DNA from: Symbiodinium microadriaticum
Lineage: Eukaryota > Sar > Dinophyceae > Suessiales > Symbiodiniaceae
Reading direction: 5' to 3'
Assembly: GCA_001939145.1 (NCBI GenBank)
Contig: LSRX01000353.1
Location: 332,133-396,132, forward strand
Length of the DNA: 64,000 nucleotides
Position 1 is the first letter of the stretch; each line of letters opens with the position of its first letter. The notes under the pieces were generated by a model, which was not told where the DNA came from, searched no databases, and saw nothing but the letters and a program-made list of their open reading frames with translations. Position numbers and translations under genes: made by a program. This document shows, in pieces, positions 51,772 through 63,500 of this stretch.

Positions 51772-54173
51772 TCACCCTATGCGGCCAAGATTCCACCTCC
51801 GCCTGCAAACACGAGCAGAGAAGATGGTTCACATAACATGCACGGAGCGAGCGCTCCACTGGCCAACAAGTACATGAACTCAGTGCCAAACTGCTTTGAC
51901 ATCCTGAGACTCCAGCAACCCTACGGTGAACCATCGCAATGACTGCCAAGGCCTCACAAGCTGCCGCGGCTGCGACCAGGGCTGGCGTGCCAGCGCGACT
52001 GGGCTTGGAAGAGCAACGAAACGCGCCCGTGGCAGCAAGTATTCTAGAAGCCACACTGACACACAGCATCAAGCAACCTCCTTCTTTCCAGGAAAAGTGT
52101 ACATGGTGCCAAGAAAACTCGTATGTGCTGAGTAGAGTAAACGTCGCTTATCCCATCCTGACATCCTGAGAGTCTGGGTACGACATGTGGACGGCTTGTG
52201 GTGAGCGATAGAGGTAAGGCCAAGAGGCCACTGCAATGATCAGGTGTTGGGCAGAGCCGGTTTGCTCGGTCACCCTGGGCCTAAACTAGGCCATGCACCT
52301 CGAAACAAAGGCGGGTGGCCTCACTTCCGAGGTGAAGTAGTGCAAAGCCAGGCTCGCCGCCTCCGGGCAGTGGGTTTGGGATCTAGCACTTCGGTCTGAG
52401 ATTCGTTCAAGCACCAGCAGAGCCCAGAAACTTCCAGGCCAGTGCTTGGGGTGATTGGTGAAGTGGCCATTCTTGCCCCACAGATTTCAATGGGTTCATC
52501 TTCCGGAGCTGTTTTGCGACGAGGCATCCCAATTTTCATGCTGTACGAAGCGCGCCCCGTTGGACCCATGCCTGCTGCCATCGCCGTGCCCTCGAGGCCG
52601 CAAGTACCAGAGTTCCCATGCCAGCAGCATCCTGTTTTTGTCGAGTCTCAGATTATTGGGTATGAGGTTCTTGATAGTAACGGATTTTGGGTCTCGCAAC
52701 GCCTTTGTAAGAACTTACGGAAGTGGGGTGTACTGCTTTCGAGGGTTTCAGGAGGTTTTAGGACGGACTTGAGGCGTAGAGTTTCTGGGTTTCAAGTTTG
52801 AGTTTTGGGGGCTCGGATTTGTTTGGTTTTGAGAGGGAAGGGCTCGGGTTCAGCGTCTGGCTCTTGCAGCGGTTCAGGCATTTTGTAAAACTCGACATGC
52901 AATAAACAGATAAATATGAAGAAATACCTCGCTCAAATCTCGACATCGCAGGTTCAGGGCCACGGGTTCTGGGTGCTGCGACTCACGGACCGAGCTCGTA
53001 TATAGCTCGCTAAGAATCGCCTTGCCTCGACAACGGGTAACCATCAACGCTTGTTAATAGTCAGAGCTGGAGCTAGACCCTAAACTAGACTATAATGTAG
53101 GGGCCGCACTTAGGAATTTGAACCAGGACTTTGCTGTATCTTAGCATAAAAGTATGTGTAACTTTTGAATATATACTCCTCGAGTCGTAGGCTACACTCC
53201 GCAACACTCTGCAGTGTGACATCGGAGGCAGGGATCCTAGCGCGGACGAAACTCTTGACTCTACAGGACCCCTGCAGCCCAGGTTTTGCAAACTTGCCAC
53301 TTTGCCTCCCTTCAACTCTGACATCTGGTTAACGACGGGCTCGTGGCTTTCCGGATCTGGTGCAGGTTGATTCTTCTTTATAGCTCAGCTGTCCTTTGCA
53401 AAACTCCAGCCACGATGTTCTTGCTGCACCCTCCATGAGCAGCCGTTACGCGTTCCTAACTGGCCACCTCCTGCATCCCACACTGACGGAGCTGCGCAGA
53501 GACCGCCATTGCGGCGCTCCAGGCGACAGCGCCTCTGGCAAGGCTCCGTTTATTTAGGTTTGACGGGTTGAGGGAGTTGGCGTATGCTCTTTTTTAGGCC
53601 CCTTTCTGCCTGTCCAAGGAGGTCTAGGGATTCAGACTTTTAAGTTTGTTTTTGCTTTTTGGGTTGAAAGACTGCCGGGGGGGAGCAAGATCTTCGGAGT
53701 TTGATCGAATTCGGATCGGCGCTTCTCGAGCTAGGATGGTGCAGTTGCGCTGACTGGTTGCACAAAAAGCGCTGAGTAATTGTATATAGTGAACTATAGT
53801 GTCGATCATCCACGGCTATCCGTTCACCTATCTTGTTTTCCTTGCATGCATGAACACCTGCATCCATTCGTTCATACGCATGTACATGCATACGCACATG
53901 ACGCACACACACACACACAAACAGACAGAGACAGAGACAGACAGACAGACAGAGAACCAGCCAGCCAGCCACGCAGAGAGACAGACGCACAGGCAAACAA
54001 ACAGACAAAACTATGCACACAAATTTTGTTGAAAGGATCGGGTTTCTATTGGTGCAGGGACACCAGCGCACGCAGCAGCCGCACTGCAGAATGCGCTGGC
54101 ACTTCGCAGCAGCGACACCTGCGAGTTCGGGGATCCGCGAGCTCAGGCTGGAGATTTCGAGATTGAATGTATC
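51772..54173. other. No gene called; ambiguous frames and (AC)n/(ACAG)n near 53905-53960
   Basis: Both strands have medium-length frames at 51740-52170 and 52321-52800 (plus-strand TAKASQAAAAATRAGVPARL; minus-strand ASYSMKIGMPRRKTAPEDEP), but neither is clearly better. A short (AC)n and ACAG-type repeat occupies 53905-53960. Confidence 0.5.
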
Positions 54174-54384
54174 ATATACATCTACATCTACATCTACATC
54201 TACATCTACATCTACATCTACATCTACATCTACATCTACATCTACATCTACATATACATATACATCTACATCTACATCTACATCTACATCTACATCTACA
54301 TCTACATCTACATCTACATCTACATCTACATCTACATCTACATCTACATCTACATCTACATCTACATCTACATCTACATCTACN

Positions 54385-54420
<36 letters not shown>
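54174..54420. repeat. (CATCTA)n hexanucleotide array with internal (CATATA) block, single N, (AT)n(GT)n
   Basis: CATCTA units run 54178-54383, interrupted by CATATACATATA at about 54250-54262. A single N at 54384 joins it to (AT)n and (GT)n to 54420. Confidence 0.95.
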
Positions 54421-54421
<1 letters not shown>

Positions 54422-55835
54422 CTCGACACGTGTTCCATATTTACAGTTCTACATCCTCAGCTAACAAATAGTTCGCGAGTACTAGACTACGCAAACCGAG
54501 ACTCAGAAGTTTCGGAATTCTATGACAAATTTGGTGCAATGGACAGGCTATAGAATCTCTACATTAGGAGGATTCTCTACATGCTTTGCTGTGGAGAATG
54601 CCTGTCGAAAGTTGCTTGCCACGGTTCCGTGCCGCTTTTCGGGTGGCTCCGAGACGGCTCTGCGATGCTTTTCGGATGGCTCCGACGCTCAGCGGGTGGC
54701 TTCAAAACAAGTCCGTGACAGCTGCACATCACGGACCGGTCCGTGCAACAGCTACATCAACAGCGGCAAAAACAGTAACAGAAACAACCGCAAAGCTACG
54801 GCACCAGCAACAATAACGAAACAACATCAACAACAACACCACAATCAGTACAACTAGCAGGAATCATCCATCGTCACAGCATTGACCATAATAGTAACCG
54901 TAATCATATTCGTAATACGTCATGGACATATCAAACATAAGTAAGCCACATGAACAACATGTAATCACAAACAAAGAATGACCGTCAAGAGCATAACAGA
55001 CAGGACAGTAGTAGGAATGTTGATCACAATGTAGCACGCATAACAGAGATACTGCTTACAACTGTTTTCTTTGGTGCGTGCACGCGCCTAACCTTTCATC
55101 TCTAACATCAACTCTAAACCCCCAGCCCGTCTATAAGTCCCAACAACCACAGCGACAACATCGATAACACCAATTAACAACCACAAAAGCATTGCGAATC
55201 TGAAAAAGATGAAACGCAACATATCAAGATGGCTGTATGGGTTAGTCATGTTTGCGTAGTGGCACGGATGATGCAGTGGATGCAGATGACAAAGATAGTG
55301 GTGGCTCCGTAATTAACTGTTGAATCGTAAGGAGTGTCCCCTCCATCTGGTTTGGTGGTGATGTTCTGGAAATCGTTAATCACAAGGAGCGTTCCCCTCA
55401 TCCTCTGTGGTGATGATGCTCTGGGAAACCTTTAACCGATAGATGTGTACCCCTGATGTTTTCAGTCGATGATGCTCCGTAAATTCAACAATCGCGAAGC
55501 GTCTCCCTTATCTTTCCTTAGTGACGATGCTCTGAAAAACCACGAATCGCTGGCGACGATGCTCTAGAAAAATCTGCCATCGCAAAAAAAGCCACCTTCA
55601 TCCCCTCATCTTCTTTATTCTGCCACGCGCCGAAGCCTCGCTGAAACGACATTGCCTCCGACAACTGCCGGCCTGCAACAATGCGACCGCCTGTGGCCAG
55701 GCAAAGGCGAGCTCGCATGCGGTGATGGCAGCTGCTCCTCCGCAAATCTTCGGGTCTCGCGGCGCATGACACAACAGCTTTGCAATCTTGGGGCGGACCT
55801 CCGGAGTACGGTGTCGGTATTTATGTATTTATGCT
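54421..55835. other. No gene recognised; four-copy degenerate 'gatgctc' repeat at 55330-55570
   Basis: A roughly 65-70-bp degenerate unit containing gtgatgatgctctggaaa / aatc-gcaa recurs about four times between 55305 and 55575. CAACA-rich simple sequence lies at 54745-54860. No convincing gene. Confidence 0.55.
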
Positions 55836-56171
55836 CTAGAGGCCTCTAGCCCGCCAGAGCAGCACCTGATAACTTACTGCTACAGGTACCTTTCCGGCTT
55901 GTGCCCTCCAGTGGGCGAAAGCATCTGGGGGCCTGGTTCGGGGTGGGCTGACGTTTGCATGTTGCCCTGACGCGGTCGCCCTAAAACGAACCCCAAACTC
56001 TTTTGCAAGCGTGTAGGACTCAGAAACTAATTGCGGCTCTTGGCCGAATTTACACCCCGGACCCCGCATCCACAAGCTTCCAAAATCACCTAAACTCATA
56101 GCACGAGGTTGCAGCCGGCCATGGAGTCCTACGTGTGCAGCGGCTCCCTCATCAAGCTGACTGTCAGCCAT
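55836..56171 (-). CDS. Exon-like open stretch of 111 codons, unknown
   Basis: The minus-strand frame starts MADSQLDEGAAAHVGLHGRL at 56171 and continues SLGDFGSLWMRGPGCKFGQE, LVSESYTLAKEFGVRFRATA and ANVSPPRTRPPDAFAHWRAQ. Composition is natural throughout. A telomere-like tract lies just upstream in sense direction (56188-56204). No family recognised. Confidence 0.33.
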   Translation of the reverse strand: MADSQLDEGAAAHVGLHGRLQPRAMSLGDFGSLWMRGPGCKFGQEPQLVSESYTLAKEFGVRFRATASGQHANVSPPRTRPPDAFAHWRAQAGKVPVAVSYQVLLWRARGL

Positions 56172-56309
56172 CCTCCACAGTCACCACGGCTTAGGGTTTA
56201 GGGATTATGCTTTAATTTTGGGGTTGAGGGTTTTGAGGTTCCGGGACGCCGCCTTGGCGAGACCTCGGGGCTCGAGATGTCGCGGAGTCTTTCGGGATCG
56301 AACTCTTTC

Positions 56310-56418
56310 CCTAAAGATCCATGTGCCCAAATATTATAGACTTTGGCCCCAAAGTACCTATTATGGAACTACTGTAAGGCCGAAATATATACTATATTTG
56401 GGTACATGGACCCTGAGG
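56310..56418. mobile_element. MITE-like element, copy B of a three-copy family
   Basis: Inverted ends gatccatgtgcccaaata and tatttgggtacatggacc, with the internal motifs ctttggccccaaagtacct and aaggccgaaatatata shared with copies A and C. It is non-coding, and frames across it should not be called. Confidence 0.7.
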
Positions 56419-57106
56419 GTTTACGAAAAGGGGCATCCCTCCTCCAATCCCCCACAGCCTGATACGCTGACTGAGCTGCCAACCTGTCTAAGAATCAGGC
56501 AGTGACACTCTGGATCCCCACCGGCACCTATCGTTACGAAACCGAAGCTCGCTGAATCAAGGTGGTGCAAGTGCAGGGTTTAGGCTTTAGGGTACGAAAT
56601 CTTAAAACCGTCAACCCTACATCCCCAACCCGAAGATCGAAGACCTTAAACTCCCAATCCTCACAACCAAAACGCCCCAATGCGCTCAAACCCCAAACCC
56701 AAACGAACCCTCCCATCCCCGAGACCACAAACCCCAGAACCCAACACCCTAAAGCCAAGCCAGGCAACACAAAATCTCTCACTCCGAAAGCCTAGGCCCT
56801 TCTTGATCCCAAGGGGCCATCGGAGGGACATCTCCCAGCGGAGGCCCCAGCCGAAGGACTGGATTCGGGCGTGAAGGCTCATGGAATCCTCAGTTCAGCT
56901 TCTGAGAGCCTCTCAAGCAGGCTAGGCTTTAGGGCGTATAGGAGTGCAGGGTCGGCGGTCACGGTTTATGCATCAGTTCTGACCGTCTGGCATACACAGA
57001 GAAGGGGCAAAGTTGCAGGCAGGCGTCAGAGTACAGACAGGACTTACTGTGTGCGAGGGGTCGCTGTGGATCAGAGACCCACTTGTAGATTTCCCTCTCA
57101 GAACTC
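56419..57106. other. No gene recognised
   Basis: The A/C-rich stretch 56590-56800 gives Pro/Lys/Asn-rich shadow frames on the plus strand, and related CCCAAAC words occur here. Nothing convincing. Confidence 0.55.
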
Positions 57107-57204
57107 TACTTGGAGGTTCATCGGCAGTTATAAGTGGGGTTGTAAGTAGAGTAACTATAGTTATAACCCAAATTAGGGGACTTATAACCATGAACCTCCA
57201 AGTA
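57107..57204. repeat. Foldback element with perfect 15-bp ends
   Basis: tacttggaggttcat (57107-57121) and atgaacctccaagta (57190-57204) are perfect inverse complements. An inner pair, gttataagt (57127-57135) and acttataac (57180-57188), is also perfect. The 44-bp centre is AT-rich. Single copy in the window. Confidence 0.75.
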
Positions 57205-58749
57205 CCTCCTCAAACCCAAAGCCCTGAACTCTGTCTGCCCAGGCTCTGGCGGTAAACCCAAAGCTGTTCCCAGATCGAGAATGTGGGCAGCATTTTGCCA
57301 CTGATGCTCCTGGCTCGGTTTGACGATCTTTCTCGTGTGCTCTGGTTGTTTGTGGTTTGTAGACTTCTTGCCTGCCCTTGCGCGTATTGCTAGGCATTCG
57401 CTGATACTTGGCTTGCCGTCCTGTGCAGCTCAGGGTGATTCCAAAAACATCCCGGCCGTGAAAAGCCTTCAGGTCTAAATCCCTCCCTAAGCCCTAAACC
57501 CCTAAACCCCTACACCCCTAAACCCTAAACCCTAAAAGGGGCCAGCACCCCGGGCCTGTGCGCAGGCAGAGGCTGCTATGTTGCCGCCAACGGTATCCAC
57601 CTGGGATTCACAGTGAGCCGGTCGCCGAACTCACCGGTTGACAACACATGAAAGTTATGCTGAAAACAGTCAGAACTACTGATCGTAAGGTTGGTAACGA
57701 TAGCATAAGCCGTGAAGCCTGTGGTAAGCAAGACAAGCGCAAGTCACACAAGCAAAAACCGTCAAATTGCCCTTGCAGGATCCCTAGCATAAAACTGGTT
57801 AACCAAACAAGGAACTACAATGCAGGCTACAAGTAATTCGAAAAGCATCCGAGACCCTCAACCCCCCTAAACTTGCCTCGAGCTGGTAGGACCCGCAGCG
57901 GCCGAAGAGGCGCAGCGCCTGCAGACCAGAGTGTACATGAGCTTAAGGATAGGAGGGCTTTATCATGTCGTATCATAGAATATCATAGAATACAGCATAC
58001 TATGACATAATATGATACAAGACAAGACAAGACAAGACAAGACAAGACAAGACAAGACAAGACAAGGCACGACAGGACAGGACAGGACAGGACAGGACAG
58101 GACAGGACAGGACAGGACAGGACAGGACAAGACAAGACAAGACGAGAACAGACAGCACAGCACAGCACAGTATACATTACATTATGTCATTATGTTACAA
58201 AACAATAAGATATTGGAAGCTGCCCCAGGAGGACGAGCCTCGTCCCAGTGCGCCCCGGCAGCCACGGCATTTCGCAAGGCGGCCGAGGGATGCAGTCCGC
58301 GCTGGCGCCTGGGCTCGGCAGGGAAAAGAGGGCTCAGGGTTTAGGCCTTGGGGCTTTCGGGGTTAAAAAGGTTCAGTAAACCCTAAACCCTAAGCCCCTA
58401 TAGCTAAACCCCAAACCCAAAACCCTAGCATCGGACTCCAAAAGAAGCTAAGGCCCTTGTCAGGGGGGTCAATCCGCTTGATCTGCCATAGTTAGCTACA
58501 GCCTCGAATCCCGAACCAGAGGCCAGGGCAGATTTCTCTCGCTACGTAGGACAGGCCATTCCCTTCGGCTGTCAATTTCGACTATCATAGAAATCTATAC
58601 TCCGTAACTATATGAGTGCATGGAAACCTCACGCTATAGGTTTTGATTCTTTGCCTTTCTTACCTGCCGAGCCACATCTCCAGAGCCAGGGTCTCTGCCA
58701 CCTCCGGCTTCGCCTCTCCGAGATTGCGCTTGCGTCCAAGGAAGCTGTT
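57205..58749. other. Telomere-like tracts and pentanucleotide array; no gene recognised
   Basis: Telomere-like tracts lie at 57484-57536 and 58372-58428. A pentanucleotide array at 58016-58145 consists of (GACAA), then (GACAG), then (GACAA) again. No convincing frame elsewhere. Confidence 0.75.
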
Positions 58750-58848
58750 CCCTAAGGGTCCATGTGTAGACTTTGGCCTTAATGTAGTCCCTATGTAGGT
58801 ACTTCGGGCCCAAAGTATATGCTATTTGGGCACATGGACCCTTAAGGG
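58750..58848. mobile_element. MITE-like element, copy C of a three-copy family
   Basis: Inverted ends ccctaagggtccatgtg (58750-58766) and cacatggacccttaaggg (58831-58848), nearly perfect. The middle (ctttggccttaatgtagtcc, aggtacttcgggcccaaagt) matches the reverse complement of copy A. The left arm lacks about 12 bp present in copies A and B. It lies immediately upstream of an exon-like frame. Confidence 0.75.
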
Positions 58849-58850
58849 TT

Positions 58851-59098
58851 TCTACCGTCGGCAGAAAGGAACATCACATTCACAAGCGGGAGAAGCCACT
58901 TTTCCGCAAGATGCGACCGGAAGCATTGCTGCAGATTGTCCCAGACATCCCTTTTCAGAGAAGGGCGACCCCTGAACAAGGCTTCCTGAGTCCACCGCCC
59001 CTCTTCGAGCTCAATAGAGCATCTCTGGAAGATGTATACGACATGCGTGCATACCTAGACACAGCCGAAGCTGCAGAAAATGAGATAGAGAGAAAAGT
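58851..59098 (+). CDS. Exon-like open stretch next to MITE copy C, unknown
   Basis: The plus-strand frame reads KEHHIHKREKPLFRKMRPEA, LLQIVPDIPFQRRATPEQGF, LSPPPLFELNRASLEDVYDM and RAYLDTAEAAENEIERK, then runs into a (GT)n tract at 59100. It has a natural, charged composition and could be an exon ending at the first GT of that tract. A possible ATG is at 58911. It is the only plus-strand stretch I found convincing. No family recognised. Confidence 0.38.
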
Positions 59099-60282
59099 CA
59101 GTGTGTGTGTGTGTGCTTTTGTTGGCGGCTATGTGTCTACACTGACTATCTCTATGTGCCTGTCTATACTCAGTACCCTAAACCCTAAACCCCAAACCCA
59201 AAAAACCCAAACCCAAATATCTGACTCACCGACGAACGGCCGTTAAGGGCTGCCTCTGCACTACGCACCGCTGCCCCGAAGGCGGCCACGTCGGCGCGGA
59301 GGCGCTGCAGCCGGAGACTAGAGAGCAGCTCCTACATGCCAAAAAAGGTTTAGGGTTTAGGGTTTAGGGTTGGAGCAGACTATGATCATACTGTAAGGGT
59401 TATAAGGAAGCCCAAAATGATAGAAGAGTTCTCGTGATCATTCTCTAAGATGGAGTTCGGTTTGAGCAAGGGGGTTCAAGAACAAGAAGCTTGATGCATG
59501 GAAGAAGAACCGTGATGCAGGAAATATGATTGAAACGAACACTCGAGTTTTTTCGGGTAGGGGACTGTTTCAGAAAGTTGACCACGGCGGCCAGCAGCAG
59601 ACTTTTGATCATCACTCCAAAACAACCATCTTGCAGAGCAGACAGTAGCAGCATACCCTCAAACCCCCGAATAAGCACGCCAAAGACGAAACTCCTTCCA
59701 GCCTTCGCCTCTGACCAACGCCCGCCCCCGGCGCACGCTGCAAGCAGCACCTGGGGCGATCTTCTTACAATGTCGCTCTACTCAGTAATGAGAGTGTAAA
59801 CACCGGGTTCTTGGGTTGAGTTGAGAGTCGGGTGATGTCAAGACAGAAGCCGCCTGACTCCGCGTGCAAAGAGGCATCTCAACAAAACAGCAGCGTGCCG
59901 GCATGGCCAAAAAAGACGAAGGCATGAACCTCAACGAGAAATGCTGCGAGCACAGTATCCGAGCACAACAACTCTCCGAACCCTAAACCCTAATTTCCGA
60001 TTTCGGCCCCTCATTCAGGCATGCAGGGCACTCCGTAGGCAGCAGCATCTGCGGGACCGTTGGGCACCACCTCAGACACACAGGTTCGGGGGGGGGGGGG
60101 AGTTATGCAGCTTGGCATTTGTCATGAGGACCGGAGTTTTTGTTGCTCTCGGCTTTGAGGCCCAGGATTTATGAACGCCGCTGCAGTTGAAAATGTGCTG
60201 GAGTGCATGTATTTATACTTCTTCTGTATATGTAGATACGCACAAAGATACATACACAAACATACATACATACATACATACG

Positions 60283-60319
<37 letters not shown>

Positions 60320-60633
60320 GCTCACTTGCTTACCTACTTACTTGCTTACTTGCTTACTTACTTACTGACTTACTTACTTACCTACCTACCTACCTACCTA
60401 CTTACTTTCTTACTTACTTAATGAATTGTATACATACATACACTTACAGACACATGCAAACACATACACATACACCCACACATACACATACACATACACA
60501 TACACATACATATACACATACACATACACATGCATGCATGCTGCATGCACACATGCCTACACGCACGCAAACAAACAAACACACAAACACACACAACTCT
60601 CCCTCTCTCTCTCTCTCTCCCTCTCTCTCTCAC

Positions 60634-60666
<33 letters not shown>

Positions 60667-60703
60667 TCGCTGATGTGTCGATTGCTTATTGTGGGTGTGT
60701 GTG

Positions 60704-60734
<31 letters not shown>

Positions 60735-62122
60735 ATATATATATGTATACACAATCTATATATGTATACACAATCTTAAATAAGTGCAGATACAAACACA
60801 CACACACACACACGCACACCTTTGCATGTCGCCCAGAGAAGAGCCGAGTGGCCAGAGGCGACAGTATCTCCACGGCCTTGCAACGATCGGTGGAGGCTCG
60901 TTTCGAGGGTCAAGTCGGACGCGCTACGGGCTTTGAGGGCTCCTGAGATCTCTGAGTCATCTGGAACACCCTCGGCTGGATAGCAAGGATGATCCTCTTC
61001 CTGCTCTGATGATCAGCGCTAGCCTGCGACAGTGCTCATGTGTTTATTGCTAGTGATAATGGAATTTCTCAAACGAAGCCAGCGACCTCAACTGAGACCC
61101 TAAGTGCCAAGGCCAAACGTTGCCCGTTGCCCTCACAGGGTTAGTTCAAATCACCTTCGAAGTGACGACTACTTCTTCCTGAGATTGAGTCTAACTGAAT
61201 GAAAAGCAACGGGCCCTCGGACCAATCTAAGTCAGTTCAAAAGCGCAGCGGAAGTCTCGCAAGGCTCCAAAGCCTCGTGGCCACAGCCTGCGCCCTCGTG
61301 GCATTATGTCCGGAAGCCACACCAAAGCCTTAACTTGCTAATGAAAGCCAACTTTTTCACAAATCCCATCTAAAGGGCCTTCCTCCACTCCTGGGAGCGC
61401 TGTAGGGCGTCTCCCGCAGAGCTGAGCAGAACCACACCGGGAGGCCCTTCAAAGCGGGTCCGCTCCGTGAATGAATATGTATATATATATATATATATAC
61501 ACATATATATATATATATATGTATGTATATCTATACATGTCACTCTCTCTCCCTGTGTGTCTGTGCGTCTGTATATAGATATATACACATAGAAATGAAC
61601 TGTGGTACTGCATGCCCACATCCGGACAATTAGACATACATACACACACATATACATATGTATACATATATATATATATGTGCATATATCAACGTTCACC
61701 TAAGTACATAGATGCATGCACACATACTTAAGCCAAAAGAGGTTGCCCCAAACAAGATTTACACTACTCATGGCTCGAAAATTAACTTTGCGCACAATGA
61801 GGGAAACAGCAGCTCGAGATGCTCTGGGGCATTAGCAGACGTACGGTTGATGATATAAATCCTGCAATACCCATAACAAGGAATATACAATAACTCCCAT
61901 AGTTTAGGGTCCTTAGGTCGTGCAGGATATATAATCATCAACCTTAGTTCACGGCTCAGGAAGAGAGTGGAAGCCTTCGAGGTTAGCTTAGCCGAGCTCG
62001 AGTCGAAACTTGAAAGTTCCGGACGAGGACCTACAGGAACCACCGAGAAATGTACATCATACTGTGAGCCCCGACCTGAAGCAGTCAGAATTTGCAGACG
62101 ACTTCTGCAGTCGTAAGTCGTC

Positions 62123-62190
<68 letters not shown>

Positions 62191-62237
62191 CGAAGTAGCA
62201 GCAGCAACTGGAGTAGCAGCAGTAGTAAGAATAGTCG

Positions 62238-62271
<34 letters not shown>

Positions 62272-62297
62272 AGTAGTAGTAGTAGTAGTAATAGTAG

Positions 62298-62333
<36 letters not shown>

Positions 62334-63252
62334 AGTTGCAAAGAGCCTTGTGTCGAGCGCCAATGCTGAAGCCGCGACAGGGCCGTGCGCCATGCCTGCA
62401 CCTGGGCAAGGCAGGCACCCGCATCCGAATGTGGCTATGGGCGAAGTTGCTTGGGCCTTCAATGTTGTAATCTACTTGCGCAACTCGGTTCAATGACCTT
62501 CAACAACTGCAACTGCAACTGCAGGCTTGTACCTTTACCAATGCTGTCCCTCCTGCTACCTGCTACTGTGTTCAACCATGCTCAGTGAAGATGAGCAACT
62601 TTAGACTGTAGTATTCGAAACTAAGAGTTTTATTGACTCCTGACCGTTAGTAAATGCAGTGTCATTGCTACTAGTTACGGTCAGTGCCGACGAGTGTTGC
62701 CGTTATCGGGTGTTCGCTTCTGCTGCCTGTGCTAATCGCCATCATGTCTTGATGTCATGCAGCGCTTTTGGGCTTGCATTGCCTTCTCTTCGCGAATTTC
62801 CATGTTCCAAGGCATTCTGGAAGTCGCATTCCTAGTTAGTGTGGCTTTGAGTTTTGCAAGCAGCATAATGCCGGGAAAAACATGATCATCATCATGAGGA
62901 TTGGTTAGCATTCGATATGATCATGCCCGGTATCCAGTGTTAATGCGTCCTGTCAGGTACTGCTCACTATGACATACAGGTAAACCTCATGGCTGTTGCC
63001 TGTCTGCGTTGCTGCCGCAGACCGGGATGATTAATTCCTGTGCCGAGCTTCCTGTCGATGCGCTTCAGCCTGTTGCATGTACCACTGTTCTTGTTTTTTC
63101 TGCCAGAGACATGCGCGAGGGAAGCAGTCGCAAACGTTCGAAAGTATCGAGATCTGCAACCTAGCAACAATGTAAGACGCCTTCACATTTCCGCTGTAAC
63201 ACCGAAGACTTGGATAAGGTTTCGATGCAAAGGCGCCAGCTACGGAACGGAT
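59099..63252. other. Microsatellite-rich, gene-poor stretch
   Basis: Telomere-like tracts lie at 59173-59215 and 59347-59370. (TTAC)n and (CTAC)n fill 60285-60420, (CACATA)n 60465-60535, (CT)n 60598-60667 and (GT)n(AT)n 60693-60745. (TA)n lies at 61477-61522, and (AGT)n with an internal (CGT)n block at 62125-62335. No convincing gene. Confidence 0.7.
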
Positions 63253-63500
63253 TCATGGGAACGGATTCATAGGATGTGCTTGTTGGCTGAGCCGAAATGA
63301 AGCCCTCAAGATGCCGACACAACCAGAAACTGAAAACAGAAAGCTCTGCAAAACCCTTGCTTGAATGAGCACCTTGGCAGCGGCATCCGTGATGGCACCG
63401 AGGGCGACAGCCCCAGTTCCAGAACCCCGCAGGGCCTGAAACTGCAGGTTGGCGGTTGGTGGCAACTCTCTATCAACGACATCACCAGCATCATCATGTT
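63253..63500 (-). CDS. Exon-like open stretch, unknown
   Basis: The minus-strand frame reads DRELPPTANLQFQALRGSGT, GAVALGAITDAAAKVLIQAR and VLQSFLFSVSGCVGILRASF. The Ala/Val/Leu-rich middle suggests a helix or a membrane-adjacent segment. The frame is open further upstream through a Met/Asp/His-rich simple sequence that I do not count. No family recognised. Confidence 0.28.

Noticed and set aside
62057-62496. Poly-Ser, poly-Thr and poly-Leu frames
   Set aside because: Overlapping readings of (AGT)n/(CGT)n.
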